A DNA stretch of 56,510 bases from the IMG/VR virus record IMGVR_UViG_3300042549_004468, positions 1 through 56,510 of that record; one strand, 5' to 3'. Positions 35,201-43,400 of the stretch are shown piece after piece. How positions within the stretch are numbered: position 1 is the first letter of the stretch; each line of letters starts with the position of its first letter. Position numbers and translations under genes: made by a program. Under the pieces are notes generated by a model that was not told where the DNA came from, searched no databases, and was given only the letters and a program-made list of their open reading frames with translations. Source of the stretch: a virus.

Positions 35201-35405
35201 ACTCAGGACTCATGTCAGTTTTAGCATGAACAATATCACCTCCAACAGTAACAATACTATTGTCAGGTAACTCATCAACAGCTACAAGTAATTTTTTAAA
35301 CACCTCTTTGAACTCAACATGTCTTTTCCAGTTTCGCAAATGGATATCTGCAATATGGAGTATGTGATCTACTTGGGTTATTTTATTTTTAATTTTGTTA
35401 ATCAT
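32220..35405 (-). CDS. Fused Mre11/SbcD nuclease and Rad50/SbcC ATPase, gp47-gp46 fusion (1061 aa)
   Basis: Residues 1 to about 365 are an Mre11-type phosphoesterase with all metal-binding blocks: DIH (20-22), GGDIVH (55-60), GNHD (91-94), YHG (165-167), GDIH (198-201). From about 380 a Rad50-type SMC ATPase starts: Walker A APNHAGKS (414-421), long coiled coil, CKYC zinc hook (C737, C740), returning coil, signature LSSGMER (971-977), Walker B FIALDEG with D1003-E1004. In T4 these are separate proteins gp47 and gp46, which process DNA ends for recombination-dependent replication. All catalytic residues are kept and the frame is uninterrupted. The gene is coupled to the primase by an ATGA overlap. 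Confidence 0.95.
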   Translation of the reverse strand: MINKIKNKITQVDHILHIADIHLRNWKRHVEFKEVFKKLLVAVDELPDNSIVTVGGDIVHAKTDMSPELINMTSYLFNELATRRPTIVICGNHDTNLNNNNRLDALTPIIEANNHPNLFYLRNSGVYEIGDVAISVMSLLDPVTDYITADKLPQNKEYKHTIAMYHGTIANSKVDSGLVLSHGLDWDTFANFDLVLLGDIHKRQVLCKSEPIIFYPGSLVQQNFGESFEGHGYALCDLRTKGDIKYEFFDIPNPYGFYTLDVDSGVLPDNLPINSKTNVRLRTKNTSAAEVKRILATIRKLYRNSDVIVQRLDKNTSTTDNQLFGESLHQGDVRNIQHQNQLITDYLQQFDVDAELMESILKINTTLNQTLNQGESARNVVWKPKKFEFDNMFSYGEGNSINFEKLDGTCGLFAPNHAGKSAILDALCFCLFDHSFRASKAEQVLNRKKDGFWCKFQFELGGLDYFVEKKATRYLKGPLAGKLRVDIDFWYIDADYNKISLNGEQRRDTDKIIQSYVGTFDDFILTALSLQGNNSNFIDKTQGERKDLLANFLDLKIFDSLYELANKENRTAVIVLEEYQKQDFETKLGDAETAKETNEGKHEEAQKVLDSAEADLHILSEQQLDLNKQLQPCTADGLDIVVLEKDLQLAENNLAKLGQDASTAHLQLQDEQIVLHEATQNLDKTKSSFDNNLYKEYNAKLQEKSELDNTLSTMKLTISNKLSKLEKLEKHEYDPNCKYCTSNVFVKDAIDTKGELENDKKVVHDFLQKIGKVSEFIENNKFIQEEANKLQIALNNHKEAVIAAERLQNAYDRIKKDIDIQKHKIDKIKGDIKVYNDNVAILSNNKAIHVQIKDIQGKIALKKIDLSKANNTVKDFHAKIRVAEQVINECNESIRHMQELADRQVAYDLYCKAVCKDGIPYVMISKAVPYIQQYVNNILNQVIDFTVELETDGKNINVFICYDDAKWPLELSSGMERFLSSLALRIALIKITNLPKPDFIALDEGLGVLDSSNLNSMHTLFTYMKDVFRFSLVISHIDVVRDMVDNIITIDRKDDFSYINC

Positions 35406-36328
35406 AAAGACATTTTAAAGGTTATTAGGTCAAAAAAGTCTACTTTCTTAGCTCTGTCCTTAGCTTCAACCATAGACAAATATCCAGCTTCACTTGGATC
35501 TTTTCCTGGAAGATGGACTAAATAAACTTCTACACCATTGTTCATAAAATATTCAATCTCTTTCACACTACTCTTAAAAGCATCAGTATCTAATGACAAA
35601 TAGAGTTTTTGTACCTTCTCAGTTAGTATCTTATTTCTTAAGGTACTCAATATTATTTTACCAAACAACGGTATTGCGTTCCTTTTAGTTGCTATTGCAT
35701 CGAATGCACCTTCTACAATTGTTATAGGCTCTTTCCAGTTGATTTGGTTCTCAAATCCAATGATATCTTTAGTTACTGGTGGGTTCTTATGCTTAACGGT
35801 TGCGTTGTCATAAAAGCTTCTGCCTACGTAATAGTTAATCATGTTGTGTTCATTATAGCTTGGAATGATCAACATTCCAGCATAAGGTCCTTCTTCACAA
35901 TAACCTACCTCATATCTTAGGATATCCATAGGAGTTAGCTTTCTTACTTGCATCGCATAGTGTAAAGCATTTTTATAGTCAGGTGTGCCTTGTGGTATGT
36001 ATAATGGTTTGTAATGCTCTGGTAGTCCAACTATCTCTCTGCTGAAGTTGTTTTTGTTACTAAAGTTGTTATCACCATAAATCTCTCGAATCTTCTGATA
36101 ACTTTGGTTTGGAGCATTACTCTTTTTGAGTAGGGATGTTAGGGTTTGTCCCTTACTATCGCATGTCCAACAGTGCCACTTCTGTGTATTTATGTTGACT
36201 TGAAGTTTTCTCTTATGGTGATTGCAGAATGGACAGTAGTAGCTTATCTCCCCACTTTTCTTATGTTGCATGCTAGAACCTAGATGCTCATCAATAATGT
36301 GTTTTACTTCCAATAAGTTTAAAGTCAT
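35402..36328 (-). CDS. 61: DNA primase, gp61-like (308 aa)
   Basis: Zinc-ribbon plus TOPRIM primase that lays RNA primers for lagging-strand synthesis. Zinc ligands: CPFC (C32, C35) and HCWTC (C53, C56). TOPRIM motifs: VEGAFDA (Glu) and SLDTD (DxD) near 230, followed by GKDPSEAG. T4 gp61 is 342 residues, so size fits. The longest frame would start at TTG 36361; I use ATG 36328..36326 (MTLNLLEVKHIIDEHLG), which gives the natural N-terminus of this family. It is coupled to the Mre11-Rad50 fusion by a four-base overlap. The partner helicase (gp41) is not in the window. Confidence 0.92.
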   Translation of the reverse strand: MTLNLLEVKHIIDEHLGSSMQHKKSGEISYYCPFCNHHKRKLQVNINTQKWHCWTCDSKGQTLTSLLKKSNAPNQSYQKIREIYGDNNFSNKNNFSREIVGLPEHYKPLYIPQGTPDYKNALHYAMQVRKLTPMDILRYEVGYCEEGPYAGMLIIPSYNEHNMINYYVGRSFYDNATVKHKNPPVTKDIIGFENQINWKEPITIVEGAFDAIATKRNAIPLFGKIILSTLRNKILTEKVQKLYLSLDTDAFKSSVKEIEYFMNNGVEVYLVHLPGKDPSEAGYLSMVEAKDRAKKVDFFDLITFKMSL

Positions 36329-36368
36329 ATTTGAATATACAACTTTTATTCTATAAAACAAAGAATGG

Positions 36369-36770
36369 TTATTTCAACCAATCGCTTGGTATGATCTTGT
36401 CTGAGAATTGAAAACCGTGTTTAACACACCAATCTGCATAAGTAGTTTTAGATCCTTTTCTAATCTTTCCTTTAGAGTTTTGAAACACAAATCGGATATC
36501 CAATTCAGGATGTTGCTTTTTTATCAAAACGTGTTTTGCTCTATCTTCTGTCACAAACCTTCCTTTAGTTTCTATAAAGATTCCGTTAGGTAGTTTAAAA
36601 TCAGGTGTGTATGTGTGTTCAGATTCTGGTATGATATACTTGATCTTATGCTTCTCATACTCTCCATCAATGCTGTTTTGAGATAGTAGCTCGTTTATAT
36701 CTGCTTCCAAGCCACTTCTGTAACCTCTTACTAATGCTGCTTGTCTTTTTGCGAATCTTGCTTTTTTCAT
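36369..36770 (-). CDS. T7-type endonuclease I, Holliday junction resolvase (133 aa)
   Basis: Matches T7 gp3 along most of its length: SGLEADI, IIPESEHTYTPDFKLPNGIF, IETKGRF, KKQHPELDIRFVF, and SDKIIPSDWL at the end. Catalytic residues by alignment with T7 (E20, D55, E65, K67) are E22, D57, E67 and K69, all present. It resolves four-way junctions and branched DNA before packaging. T4 itself uses an unrelated enzyme, endonuclease VII (gp49), so this is a mosaic acquisition. It stands immediately upstream of primase and the recombination nuclease. Confidence 0.95.
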   Translation of the reverse strand: MKKARFAKRQAALVRGYRSGLEADINELLSQNSIDGEYEKHKIKYIIPESEHTYTPDFKLPNGIFIETKGRFVTEDRAKHVLIKKQHPELDIRFVFQNSKGKIRKGSKTTYADWCVKHGFQFSDKIIPSDWLK

Positions 36771-36783
36771 AACCTTTTTATTT

Positions 36784-38535
36784 TTATCTATCGTATCGGA
36801 CTATGATCGTTGTGTCCATATTATTTGGTGTTTGTATTGGAGTATTTAACTTTCCAATTAATAACAGAGATCCTAAATCGTCATATAAACCTATTGTTGT
36901 TATAAATGGTTTAAAGCTTGAACCTGTTACAAACGGTTTATATACAAATTCATTTTTTACTGAATCATATTCTTGTATAGATCTATTAGTACTCATTCCA
37001 AATTCACCAGGACTGATTGTACAAGAAATTTCATTTTCGTAAATCGTATGGGTACCTCTTGATTCAACGGAATTAATAGTTAGGAATCTGGATGGAATTG
37101 AACCTAAAATCATCATTCCGTGATTGTAGTAAGCGTTTCCAAGATATACATTACCAACACCTAAAGTGTGATAAAGGATGTTTACTTCGTTTTGTGTAAG
37201 ATGACTTTTGTATATTTTTAAGTTATCTATTCCTCCGTTAAATCCTTGGTCAAACGTATCTGTATTACCTACAACTATGTTAGATAGGTTTGAGGTATCA
37301 CTATCTCGCAATACTGTTGATCCTGAGTTGATTGAGCTTGTTAGTAGGCTGTTAACGTGTAAGGTTATTAGTGAGCCAGTCTTAGTTGCTACTATATGGT
37401 GTAGCGTGTTTAAGCTCATTGATACGCTGCTAGTTAAGGCAAAATAGCCTACCCCACCACCACTCTTTTCAAACATAACTTTTTTACTACCTGATGTATA
37501 GCTTAGTCTGTATGGGAATTTGTTGGGTGCTGGTTGTGAATACACATCTCCATTTTCATTTACTTTTAACTCCTCAACAACTCCTTGTTTTGTCAGCAAG
37601 ATTGATCCTGATGGATGTGTTGGTGCTTGAGTTGGTCTAACTATCATACTAATGGAATAGTCACCATTCTCAAAGTTGTAGTGTACATTACGATCTGGAA
37701 CTACATTTGGTTTGATTTGTATACTGGAACTGTTAGATGCAGTGAAGTACATTACAGCTCCTAACATATCTATATCCGATACGTTTGGTGCTACACTTCC
37801 CGTAACTGTTGTTACACTAATGTTTGTGTAGATAGACTCCATTTGCCAGAAACCCTTATTAAAGCTACTAGTAAAACTTACTGGTCCTACATCTACATAC
37901 TTATAAAGATTGTCTAATGGCCACTCACCTGCTATTGGTTTTGTTACAGATGATGTGTAATTTGTATAAGCACCTCCAACATATTCACCATATACAGAAA
38001 AGTAATTACTTCCTGAAACTAGTAAGTTTCCATGGCCATCATCGATTAAGTTCCATGATCCACTCCTATCAGCTACTGAGCTTGCACTACTAGCTGCAAA
38101 GGACCAACTAACTCCTATATTTATAGAGCTTGGTAATATTTCTTCACCAAATTTGGATTGTGGCATGCTAATTACTTGAGCCTTATCTTCTAATATTCTA
38201 AACTGTTTGTTGATGTTTCCACCACCAAAGGAAGCTTTGTTATTATTGTAAAAGTCTCTGTAGTATAAATGATCTATTGATGCATGTACAACTCTTTTGA
38301 ATTTACCGTTAATAGTAGTAGGTTCGTTAGCTTCAAAATAGGGATTGCCTTGATCAAAAGAGTCTTTTAGAGGATCTGAATTTAGATAGTTTGATAGTGG
38401 GTTATAATCTGCTTGATAAACAGAGTATACTGATCCACTTCCACCGCTTCCAATAACATCTGACCATATTTTGTAGGTGCGGAAAGGTGTAATTCGTACA
38501 TCAGCTTTATCTAAACTTTTAAAAACTCCAGCCAT
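36784..38535 (-). CDS. LamG-domain virion protein with conserved C-terminal structural motif (583 aa)
   Basis: The N-terminal half has no recognised domain. A LamG/concanavalin A-like domain spans about 285-455 (YSISMIVRP, LHHIVATKTGSLITLHVNS, IVVGNTDTFDQGFNGGIDNL, KIYKSHLTQNEVNILYHTLG). The C-terminus (FITTIGLYDDLGSLLLIGKL, VRYDR) matches the end of the 342-residue protein. That ending recurs in structural proteins of aquatic T4-like phages. The combination suggests a tail or baseplate protein with an adhesive insertion. A TATTTATA box lies 4 bases before the ATG, preceded by a structured terminator-like element. Confidence 0.75.
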   Translation of the reverse strand: MAGVFKSLDKADVRITPFRTYKIWSDVIGSGGSGSVYSVYQADYNPLSNYLNSDPLKDSFDQGNPYFEANEPTTINGKFKRVVHASIDHLYYRDFYNNNKASFGGGNINKQFRILEDKAQVISMPQSKFGEEILPSSINIGVSWSFAASSASSVADRSGSWNLIDDGHGNLLVSGSNYFSVYGEYVGGAYTNYTSSVTKPIAGEWPLDNLYKYVDVGPVSFTSSFNKGFWQMESIYTNISVTTVTGSVAPNVSDIDMLGAVMYFTASNSSSIQIKPNVVPDRNVHYNFENGDYSISMIVRPTQAPTHPSGSILLTKQGVVEELKVNENGDVYSQPAPNKFPYRLSYTSGSKKVMFEKSGGGVGYFALTSSVSMSLNTLHHIVATKTGSLITLHVNSLLTSSINSGSTVLRDSDTSNLSNIVVGNTDTFDQGFNGGIDNLKIYKSHLTQNEVNILYHTLGVGNVYLGNAYYNHGMMILGSIPSRFLTINSVESRGTHTIYENEISCTISPGEFGMSTNRSIQEYDSVKNEFVYKPFVTGSSFKPFITTIGLYDDLGSLLLIGKLNTPIQTPNNMDTTIIVRYDR

Positions 38536-38539
38536 TTTC

Positions 38540-38548
38540 TATAAATAT
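38540..38548 (-). promoter_or_regulatory. TATTTATA box 4 bases before the 583-aa gene
   Basis: Coding strand ATATTTATA directly after the terminator-like structure and 4 bases before ATG. The terminator-box-start order makes it a strong promoter candidate with a very short leader. Confidence 0.5.
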
Positions 38549-38553
38549 CTTGT

Positions 38554-38619
38554 AAAAAGGAAACCCTCCTTTTATAGAGGGTCTGTCAATGGATACTATC
38601 CAGAGAGAGGTTTCCTTTT
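38554..38619 (-). terminator. Branched stem-loop, probable terminator after the 342-aa gene
   Basis: Immediately after the TAA of the 342-residue gene the coding strand reads an arm AAAGGAAACC whose reverse complement GGTTTCCTTT closes the element about 65 bases later, followed by further Ts. Inside are two smaller hairpins, GGAT/ATCC and ACCCTC/GAGGGT. The outer and inner 3' stems share bases, so alternative folds are possible. Position between two genes and the terminal T-run favour a terminator, perhaps also an RNA 3'-end stabiliser. Confidence 0.65.
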
Positions 38620-39646
38620 AGTAGTCGAGCTTAACTTTAATTAAAGCTTCACGATTAAAAGACTTCAACAAAGGTTTGCTTAATTTAGCAACTGCTAACA
38701 GTTGGTTTGAGTCATCATACATACCAATAGTTGTAATGTATACACTTGGATTACGTAGCATGCTTGAGTGCAAGAATGTTCCAGTACTACCAGTTACAAA
38801 TGTTGGATTATTTGAGAAGTTAAATTGTTTATTAGTTACTCTTACAAAAAAGTGTGTCGATGTTATTTTTTCTTCACTTCTTGCTTGAAAGTAGGTTGAA
38901 CCTGATACTCTTAGTGACATAGTCACATGATTACGAGCTTGAACTGCTGATGCAGAGTTGAATGGCATACCTAAGTTAGCTCTTAACAATCCAGCATGGA
39001 ATACAAAAACACCTTGATCTGGATAAAATAAACCATACTGAGTACTTGATTGAGTTACTCCACCTGATCCACTATATATACCAAATACACGACCTGCTTC
39101 GTTGATAGTTGGGTTTTCTCCTGCACCACTAGCATCGATGAAAGTTGAATAGCTTGAAATAAAGCCTGTTGATCCGCTTCCTAATCTCAATTCCCAATTG
39201 CCTGGATCAACTTTTTGACGAAAGCGTGATCTTGCTATGTTAATAGCTATAATTTCTTTTGAATCAACTCCACCAAAGCTGAAAACACTATCAGTTGGAG
39301 GTAAGAGCATGTTACGATATTGTGAATAAATTGCACGTGATGGTGTATCATTTGCATTATTACCTACTGTATTAGCATCTCCTACAGAACCACTTCCATC
39401 TTTATTACCATAAGCTAATGCAAATTGAATTGCAGCATTGGCATCTGATTGTGGATTCCTATGATAAATGTTCATGTAGTAATCTCCTGATTGAGATAAT
39501 TGAGCTGACGAAGTAAAGAATCCAATACCACTTGCAGCGCTTGCGCTATATGGATTCATATTCTCAGACCATATTGGTTGAGAGATTGTTTGAGCATCTC
39601 CTGCTACTATGTCATCTGCTGTAAAAGCTTTATATATATCTGCCAT
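38618..39646 (-). CDS. T4-like virion structural protein (342 aa)
   Basis: Starts MADIYKAFTADDIVAGDAQT; central parts are Ser/Gly/Asn-rich (AIQFALAYGNKDGSGS, IINIARSRFRQ-like IIAINIARSRFRQKVDPGNW), and the C-terminus is YITTIGMYDDSNQLLAVAKL followed by SKPLLKSFNREALIKVKLDY. The same closing motif ends the 583-residue protein, and I have the impression of this family in many aquatic T4-like phages, annotated only as structural. The leader contains GACAAACAATAAACAATG. A structured terminator follows the stop. Confidence 0.75.
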   Translation of the reverse strand: MADIYKAFTADDIVAGDAQTISQPIWSENMNPYSASAASGIGFFTSSAQLSQSGDYYMNIYHRNPQSDANAAIQFALAYGNKDGSGSVGDANTVGNNANDTPSRAIYSQYRNMLLPPTDSVFSFGGVDSKEIIAINIARSRFRQKVDPGNWELRLGSGSTGFISSYSTFIDASGAGENPTINEAGRVFGIYSGSGGVTQSSTQYGLFYPDQGVFVFHAGLLRANLGMPFNSASAVQARNHVTMSLRVSGSTYFQARSEEKITSTHFFVRVTNKQFNFSNNPTFVTGSTGTFLHSSMLRNPSVYITTIGMYDDSNQLLAVAKLSKPLLKSFNREALIKVKLDY

Positions 39647-39665
39647 TGTTTATTGTTTGTCGTGG

Positions 39666-40355
39666 TTATTGTAACGTGTCAGTGTTAGGAGCAACGTTTT
39701 GTACTAAAAAGTTAGTTGGGTCTACTGTTACAGATATTGTTTTAAATCCACCAGTTTCATTTCCTATTATGGTTAGCAAAGCACGTACAATTCTTGTAGT
39801 ATTTGCCTGTTGCTTAGGGGTAACAATAAACTTAGTACCAGTTCTAACAATTGTTTTTCCTGCTGTAGTTACATCACCTAGGAAGGTTGATGCTGCATTT
39901 GTAGTACCTGTTACAGCACCATCAGGAGCAACTTCTAAGCTAGCAACTGTATCATCTGATAGAATTACTGTGTATCCCAAAGTACTATTGGCACCAGCCA
40001 TGTTTGTTGTTGATGGTGTAATTGTTGTAGAATTTAACAACGATGTAAATGAGATAGCAGAAGGAGATACGCTAATTACTGGGATGCCTGTAGCATCTTT
40101 TGGTAAAGTTACTAGCTTGTATCGGAGCATTTGAGTTTCATCAGGCAATGCCTCTAATACTGGCATATTTTCAATTACAGCACCATAGTAGTTTGTTCCT
40201 AAAGTGTGTGCTGGATTCCAGAGATCATAATCGATCTCATCGTCGCTCAAAGCAAACTTTGTTACGTTTAATTGGCCACCGCTTGCTAACACTTCGCGAC
40301 CTTTGTTTGTTAATATTGCGTCTACGGTAACGCTTGAATTATCTAAATAGCCCAT
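39666..40355 (-). CDS. T4-like virion structural protein (229 aa)
   Basis: The N-terminus MGYLDNSSVTVDAILTNKGR with EVLASGGQLNVTKFALSDDE is a pattern known from structural proteins of aquatic T4-like phages. The second half is beta-rich with bacterial-Ig-like character (TPSTTNMAGANSTLGYTVIL, LEVAPDGAVTGTTNAA). It precedes the 342-residue protein by 19 bases. Leader AAACAAACAAAAAATG with a TATTTATA box 16 bases upstream. Exact virion location unknown; baseplate region by neighbourhood. Confidence 0.72.
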   Translation of the reverse strand: MGYLDNSSVTVDAILTNKGREVLASGGQLNVTKFALSDDEIDYDLWNPAHTLGTNYYGAVIENMPVLEALPDETQMLRYKLVTLPKDATGIPVISVSPSAISFTSLLNSTTITPSTTNMAGANSTLGYTVILSDDTVASLEVAPDGAVTGTTNAASTFLGDVTTAGKTIVRTGTKFIVTPKQQANTTRIVRALLTIIGNETGGFKTISVTVDPTNFLVQNVAPNTDTLQ

Positions 40356-40371
40356 TTTTTGTTTGTTTATA

Positions 40372-40380
40372 TATAAATAT
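40372..40380 (-). promoter_or_regulatory. TATTTATA box upstream of the 229-aa gene
   Basis: Coding strand ATATTTATATATAA followed by the ACAAACAA leader and ATG, 16 bases from box to start. Confidence 0.5.
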
Positions 40381-40415
40381 GTTGTGTTTTATAATTATGT
40401 GTAATATTGCTAAAA

Positions 40416-43400
40416 TTACCCTATAGGTCGTGTAGTTGTTTCACCAGGCCTATTTGTATTTGTTGATAATATTCCTCTTGTACTTGGTTGAACGCTTAAT
40501 TGTCTACCTCCTCCAACTGTTACCACTACTACTGGTCCTCTATCTATTGTGTCTGGACTATTTACATTCCAATCGGCTGAGGTCATTTTACAACCATCAT
40601 AGCGAGCATTTCTCATACCATAACTATCTCTTAAATGAAAATCTTGTGCTTGTGCTCTGTAATTTAAACATTCAACACTTACTGATTTAATGTAGCTTTG
40701 ATGTGCAGCTGTTCCATCAGTATACATTCTAAAACCTAACCATGGACCTACGGCTAGTGTGTTATATGTGTATGTTGTTTCTGTTGTAGATGGCACGATT
40801 GATGCGGTTAATATACAATCTAAATTACCAAAATGCAACTCTAATCTATCTGTTGGTGTAGCTGATGTTTTTGCTACAGTAACTGACACTTTGTACTGAT
40901 AGTTTATTGCTTTAGGACTAGCTGCATCATAAAAAAATGCTGGTAGTTTAACTGATGCTGTGTAAGATTGTATTGCTGTGTTTTCAAAGTACAATCCTAG
41001 ACTTCCAGTAAGTCCCCAAAATCCAGTAGTGCTGTAGGGTGTTGATTGTGCAACATTTGCAATAGATAGAGAGTCAATTCGCAAGCCATATAGGTTTGTC
41101 CAGTTATTCTCATATAGTGCTGATGAAGCTGTGTATACTGTTGTGTAGCTGCTTAGTGAACCCGATTTATACGTATTAAAGTTGGTAAACGCTTTTCTGA
41201 AATATATATCAGTGTCGTATACGTCGTTGGTTATATTTGAGAGTCTGCTAGTCGTATTATCCATAATTGTTGGACTATACGGCTCAAAGTAATCATATCT
41301 GCTGGCGGTTACTAGATATGGTTCAGATCTTACTAGGTCTGTTGAGCTGTATGTAGAGGTGCCATATATTGCAGTTCCATATAGACTCACAAATGCACTT
41401 TGACTTGTCATATAAGTCATGAAAATGTATTTAGAACCTTCTACTCTAGTATCGCGACCGTAGCTTGATATTCCCAAATCAACTGTTCCTGTTAAGCTGC
41501 TGGCTTCCGATGGATTGCTAGTTATTCCTGTGTTGTTAAATTCGTTAGCTGTTCCTGATAATGTTGTATACTTTTCTCCTAGTGTTCCTTCGGCAACAGC
41601 AAAGTCTTCACCAGATATTGGTATCAACTCCTCTGTAATGATTCCTTCTGGAACATATCCCGTACCATCTCTAAAAGGCTCACCATCACCATCTTGCACA
41701 AAACCACCTACGGTATATATGTCAGGAATCACTATGGATGCTGAATAGTGAAGTTCCTCAGAGGCTGGTGGTCTTGTTGGTACTTTGCTTCTTTGTAATA
41801 TGGTTGGCTCTATAACCAAACCAACTTGAGTATTAGCTCTATAAGGTACAAAGTTTTTAATGAGCTTAAATAAAGCTGCATCAAAGTTTTTTAATAATCT
41901 AATATAGTTTTGAGCACCAGCCCTTCTGGTGTATTTTTTAAAATACTCTCTTTGTAATTTTTCTAAGTCAGGATAAACCTCATTACTTAGGTCTGCTGGA
42001 TTTCCAATAAAATCATCGACACTAAGACCTCCAAATTGCTCTGCAATGTCTTGATTGATTTCATTTAGTGGTGATAAATACACTCCTAAACGAGGACTAT
42101 CAATTGGACTATTATCGGATAATGCAACTTCAGTTTTAGTATTTCTATAAAGTTGATTATCATTATTTGATGTCGTTGTATCAATCTTAATTTTATTGCT
42201 TACACTCCTATTACCACCTAGATCTGGCCACTCAAGTGAATGGATTTCTACAACAGGATTAAAATAAGATCCTGAAAAGTTATAAAATGAACCACTCAAA
42301 CTGTTTCTAGTTTGGTCTGGATGTTGTGAAGCTAAGCTGCTAGTAGTTACTAGATTGATCTTTTTATTATCAGCTCCTAAACATAGTCTAAATCCTAAAT
42401 CATAAAAACTAGAAGTACTACCCGTATAGGTGTCTGCTAGGTTTCCTTGAAAGCTTGTAGGTGTTAATGCATGATTATCTAATATGGCATCTTGTAGAGG
42501 TGTTGTCCAATATCTTAATTCTTGAACACTTCCTGATAAGATGTTCATTGATTGTGAAGTAGCTGCCAAAAACGAACCAGATCCTGGAATCCATAGACTA
42601 CCTGTTGCTGTGTAGGATGTGTTATAGGAACTGCTTGTAGCTCCGTCAATATATAAAGAGGCTGTTTGAGTTGAAGTTACTTTTAGATAATTTACTTTTT
42701 TAACAATTAAGTTATAAGTTTGGTTTGTTGCACTATTATCACTTGCTACAGATCTTTCTAAAGCAATGTGGTGAAATGTGCTATCATATATAGAAGAACT
42801 AACGCTTGCTGTTGCCCAACCTTGAGAGCCACTTAAGTAAAATCCTATATAATTGTTGCTTGCACTTTGAAATGCTTGTACTTTCCATTTATCTGGAACT
42901 TCAAAAATAGTTTGAGTCTTAGATTGACTTACTGCCATTTTGACTCTCAGTTCTACTGTTGACGGCATTAAGCCATTTGATAGAGTTGTCCAAGGAGCTG
43001 ATATGAGTTGTGCTACTTGCCCAGAAGTTTTTCCGTTATATCCTACTGTTGTTGAGTAAAAAAACCTCTCGTATTGTAAGTCTGTTTTAGTTTCAAAACT
43101 TGCTTCTGCTCCTCCATATTCACGAATACGTAAAATGGTTTGTGGAATACCAAAACAATTAATTAAAGCTCTTACACTTCTTTCTGTACCTCTTGTTTTT
43201 AGTAAGTATGGTAAGTTATTTACAATTCGTTTCCAAATCTCTTTTGTCTTATCTTCAGTACTTACTGCAAATGTTGAGGATAGTGATCCTGTTGTGTCTG
43301 TTCCTAACGTATAGCTCCACAACTCATCAATAGATGATCCATTTTCAAAATCTACTCCTAAGTTTCTAGAAACGTGATAAACTAACTCTTTACTGAAACC

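Noticed and set aside
35402-36361. Primase with eleven extra N-terminal residues
   Set aside because: The longer form needs a TTG; the ATG at 36328 gives the normal primase start.
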